Of a DNA stretch of 35,635 nt, positions 34,659 through 35,635 are shown one piece after another. The stretch covers positions 1 to 35,635 of the forward strand of contig CALXKC010000012.1 of the NCBI GenBank assembly GCA_944388775.1, given 5' to 3'. This stretch comes from an uncultured Clostridia bacterium. Lineage in GTDB: Bacteria > Bacillota > Clostridia > TANB77 > CAG-508. Each line of letters begins with the position of its first letter. Within the stretch, counting starts at the first letter, position 1. The notes under the pieces are model-generated. The model was not told the DNA's origin, ran no database searches, and saw only the letters and a program-made list of their open reading frames with translations. Position numbers and translations under genes: made by a program.

Positions 34659-34715
34659 CTGACGCTCGGCGTCAGTTCGGGTCAGGTCCTACTTAAGTGA
34701 AACTATTTCAGACCC
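34659..34715 (-). repeat. REP-like GC-rich element with CTGACGC/GCGTCAG hairpin
   Basis: CTGACGC-TCG-GCGTCAG (34659-34675) is a tight GC-rich hairpin in very AT-rich DNA, followed by GGGTCAGGTCC and, 40 bp on, CAGACCC. It is related in style to the GGGAC family, but the boxes read GGGTC, so it may be a separate group. Confidence 0.5.
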
Positions 34716-34740
34716 ATTAAATAATATTATATAATAATAG

Positions 34741-35323
34741 CTAAAAGAAATCCAAAGGATTTTGATATTTTCCATCAATTCTAATACCAAGATGAAGATG
34801 ACAACCAGTCGTAGCACCATTTGTAGGCCTTCCACTAGAATCAGAATATTGATTACCCTTAACACCATATACATACTTAGGACCAACAGTTCCAATAACT
34901 TGTCCTTGTTTAACTGTATCACCAACTTTTACAATATAATTTGGAGAACAATGACAATAAGTAACTCTAAAATTTCCGAAAGAAAGAGTAATAGTATAAC
35001 CACCAGCACCTAAAAATTGAGTAAAAGTAATTTCACCATCTGCTACTGCAATAAATTTAGTACCTTCAGGTGCAGGAATATCAATACCAGAGTGAGAAGA
35101 AGAAGCACCACTAGTTGGAGAAACACGCTTACCAAAATATGAACTTATCCTGGTATATCCGAGGAAGAGGCCAAACAAATCCATTTGGATTAAAATCAAT
35201 AATTTCACCAGAAATATTTGAATTAGAGTTGTATCCTGAACTAAAATATGGTATAAAAAATATGCAGATAAAAATTATTATAAATATAGTAAATGAATAA
35301 AAGATTTTAAAAAAATTTTGCAA
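34741..35323 (-). CDS. M23 family metallopeptidase, +1 frameshift at 35161
   Basis: With one base skipped, this is a 193-residue membrane-anchored LytM-type peptidase. TTG start at 35323 with GAGGTG upstream, membrane helix (about residues 5-25), short linker, then the catalytic domain. Frame 0 reads FVWPLPRIYQDKFIFW and stops at 35129. Skipping C35161 gives FVWPLP-GYTRISSYFGKR, the typical start of the M23 domain, and the frame runs to 34741. Zinc ligands are visible: HSGID (HxxxD) and CHLHLG (HxH). Such enzymes cut peptidoglycan cross-bridges outside the membrane; sporulation members (SpoIIQ-like) also exist, but this one cannot be assigned. Confidence 0.85.
35155..35163 (-). other. Candidate +1 ribosomal frameshift site (M23 peptidase)
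   Basis: Minus-strand CTCGGATAT, identical to the ruvC site. Frame 0 reads CCU CGG AUA and stops 10 codons later. The restored frame is CCU-(C)-GGA-UAU-ACC, encoding Pro-Gly-Tyr-Thr. Confidence 0.7.
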
Positions 35324-35405
35324 ATAAAATCACCTCGAAAAAATTATAAAATATATTGAAATAGAGACATAAATATATAATAATAAAACAATGATATAAA
35401 TTTTA

Positions 35406-35480
35406 TGGCAGGGGTAGAAGGATTCGAACCCTCACAGGCGGTTTTGGAGACCGATGTGCTACCATTAACACTATACCCCT
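35406..35480 (-). tRNA. tRNA-Trp (CCA anticodon)
   Basis: 75-nt cloverleaf on the minus strand. Acceptor AGGGGTA pairs with TACCCCT, TGCCA end including encoded CCA, TTCGAAT T-loop, and anticodon loop CTCCAAA between CGGT and ACCG. Downstream 35481-35635 holds only AT-rich DNA with no gene seen. Confidence 0.93.
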
Positions 35481-35635
35481 ATATAAATAATATTATTTAT
35501 AACAACATTAATATATTAGCATAAAAATAAATATTTAGCAAGATTTTTTTCAAAAAAATCAGGATAAAGACATGAAAAAAAATTTCAAAGTTCTAAAATA
35601 ATATAAAAATCAATAAAAACCAGTTCCAAATATAT

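Noticed and set aside
34741-35208. M23 peptidase as a separate gene from its own internal start
   Set aside because: The upstream frame supplies the membrane anchor and the FVWPLP lead-in; joining at the CTCGGA site gives the standard family sequence.

Overview
This window looks like chromosome from a spore-forming, very AT-rich Clostridia-type Firmicute, probably an uncultured gut lineage. The evidence is the strong AT bias, AGGAGG-type ribosome binding sites, three sporulation or germination genes (sspH, ylbJ, sleB) and the clostridial neighbourhoods lepA/rlmB, murB/yvcK and pepP/efp/CD1247-like. TAA, TAG and TGA all act as stops.

Layout. 1-5.4 kb is an accessory surface region: a BspA-type leucine-rich-repeat protein with a damaged 5' end, then two near-identical membrane-anchored paralogs flanking an AAA-ATPase/PD-(D/E)XK protein. 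5.5-12.6 kb holds a small spore protein gene (sspH, minus), a TGS-nucleoside kinase, an RNHCP zinc protein between inverted repeats, a U32 peptidase (minus), a surface protein with cadherin-like domains and a 38-residue Cys/Gly protein (minus). 12.7-21.2 kb carries lepA, a degenerate HD protein, rlmB, a 610-residue anchored protein, a cysteine-synthase-like enzyme and a MecA-type penicillin-binding protein. 21.3-22.8 kb (minus) has a hypothetical gene and ylbJ. 23.1-34.6 kb is a long rightward run: murB, yvcK, glycogen debranching enzyme, ruvC, HD hydrolase, holA, sleB, yqeG, a prepilin peptidase, an M24 aminopeptidase, efp and a CD1247-like gene. An M23 peptidase and tRNA-Trp (minus) close the window.

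Main discovery candidate. Four genes (U32 peptidase, the 610-residue protein, ruvC and the M23 peptidase) are each split by the same +1 shift at the same motif, NCU-C-GGA-WWU (DNA core CTCGGAWWT). In each, frame 0 reads an NCU codon followed by CGG and soon hits a stop; skipping the C restores a reading frame that, in the three recognisable families, rejoins at a conserved Gly. By manual scan, these four are the only in-frame CGG codons among roughly 10,500 codons, whereas CGU, CGC and CGA occur as ordinary Arg codons. I infer that CGG is unassigned or starved in this organism and that NCU-CGG-A is a recurrent +1 ribosomal frameshift signal.

Second theme. Short palindromic repeats sharing a GGGAC head occur at least eight times. 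Six form inverted pairs that bracket a gene (RNHCP, HD hydrolase) or a 138-bp AT-rich spacer, like REPIN or MITE cassettes. A separate 122-bp palindrome fused to the end of rlmB has what looks like an 'empty' counterpart after the prepilin peptidase gene.
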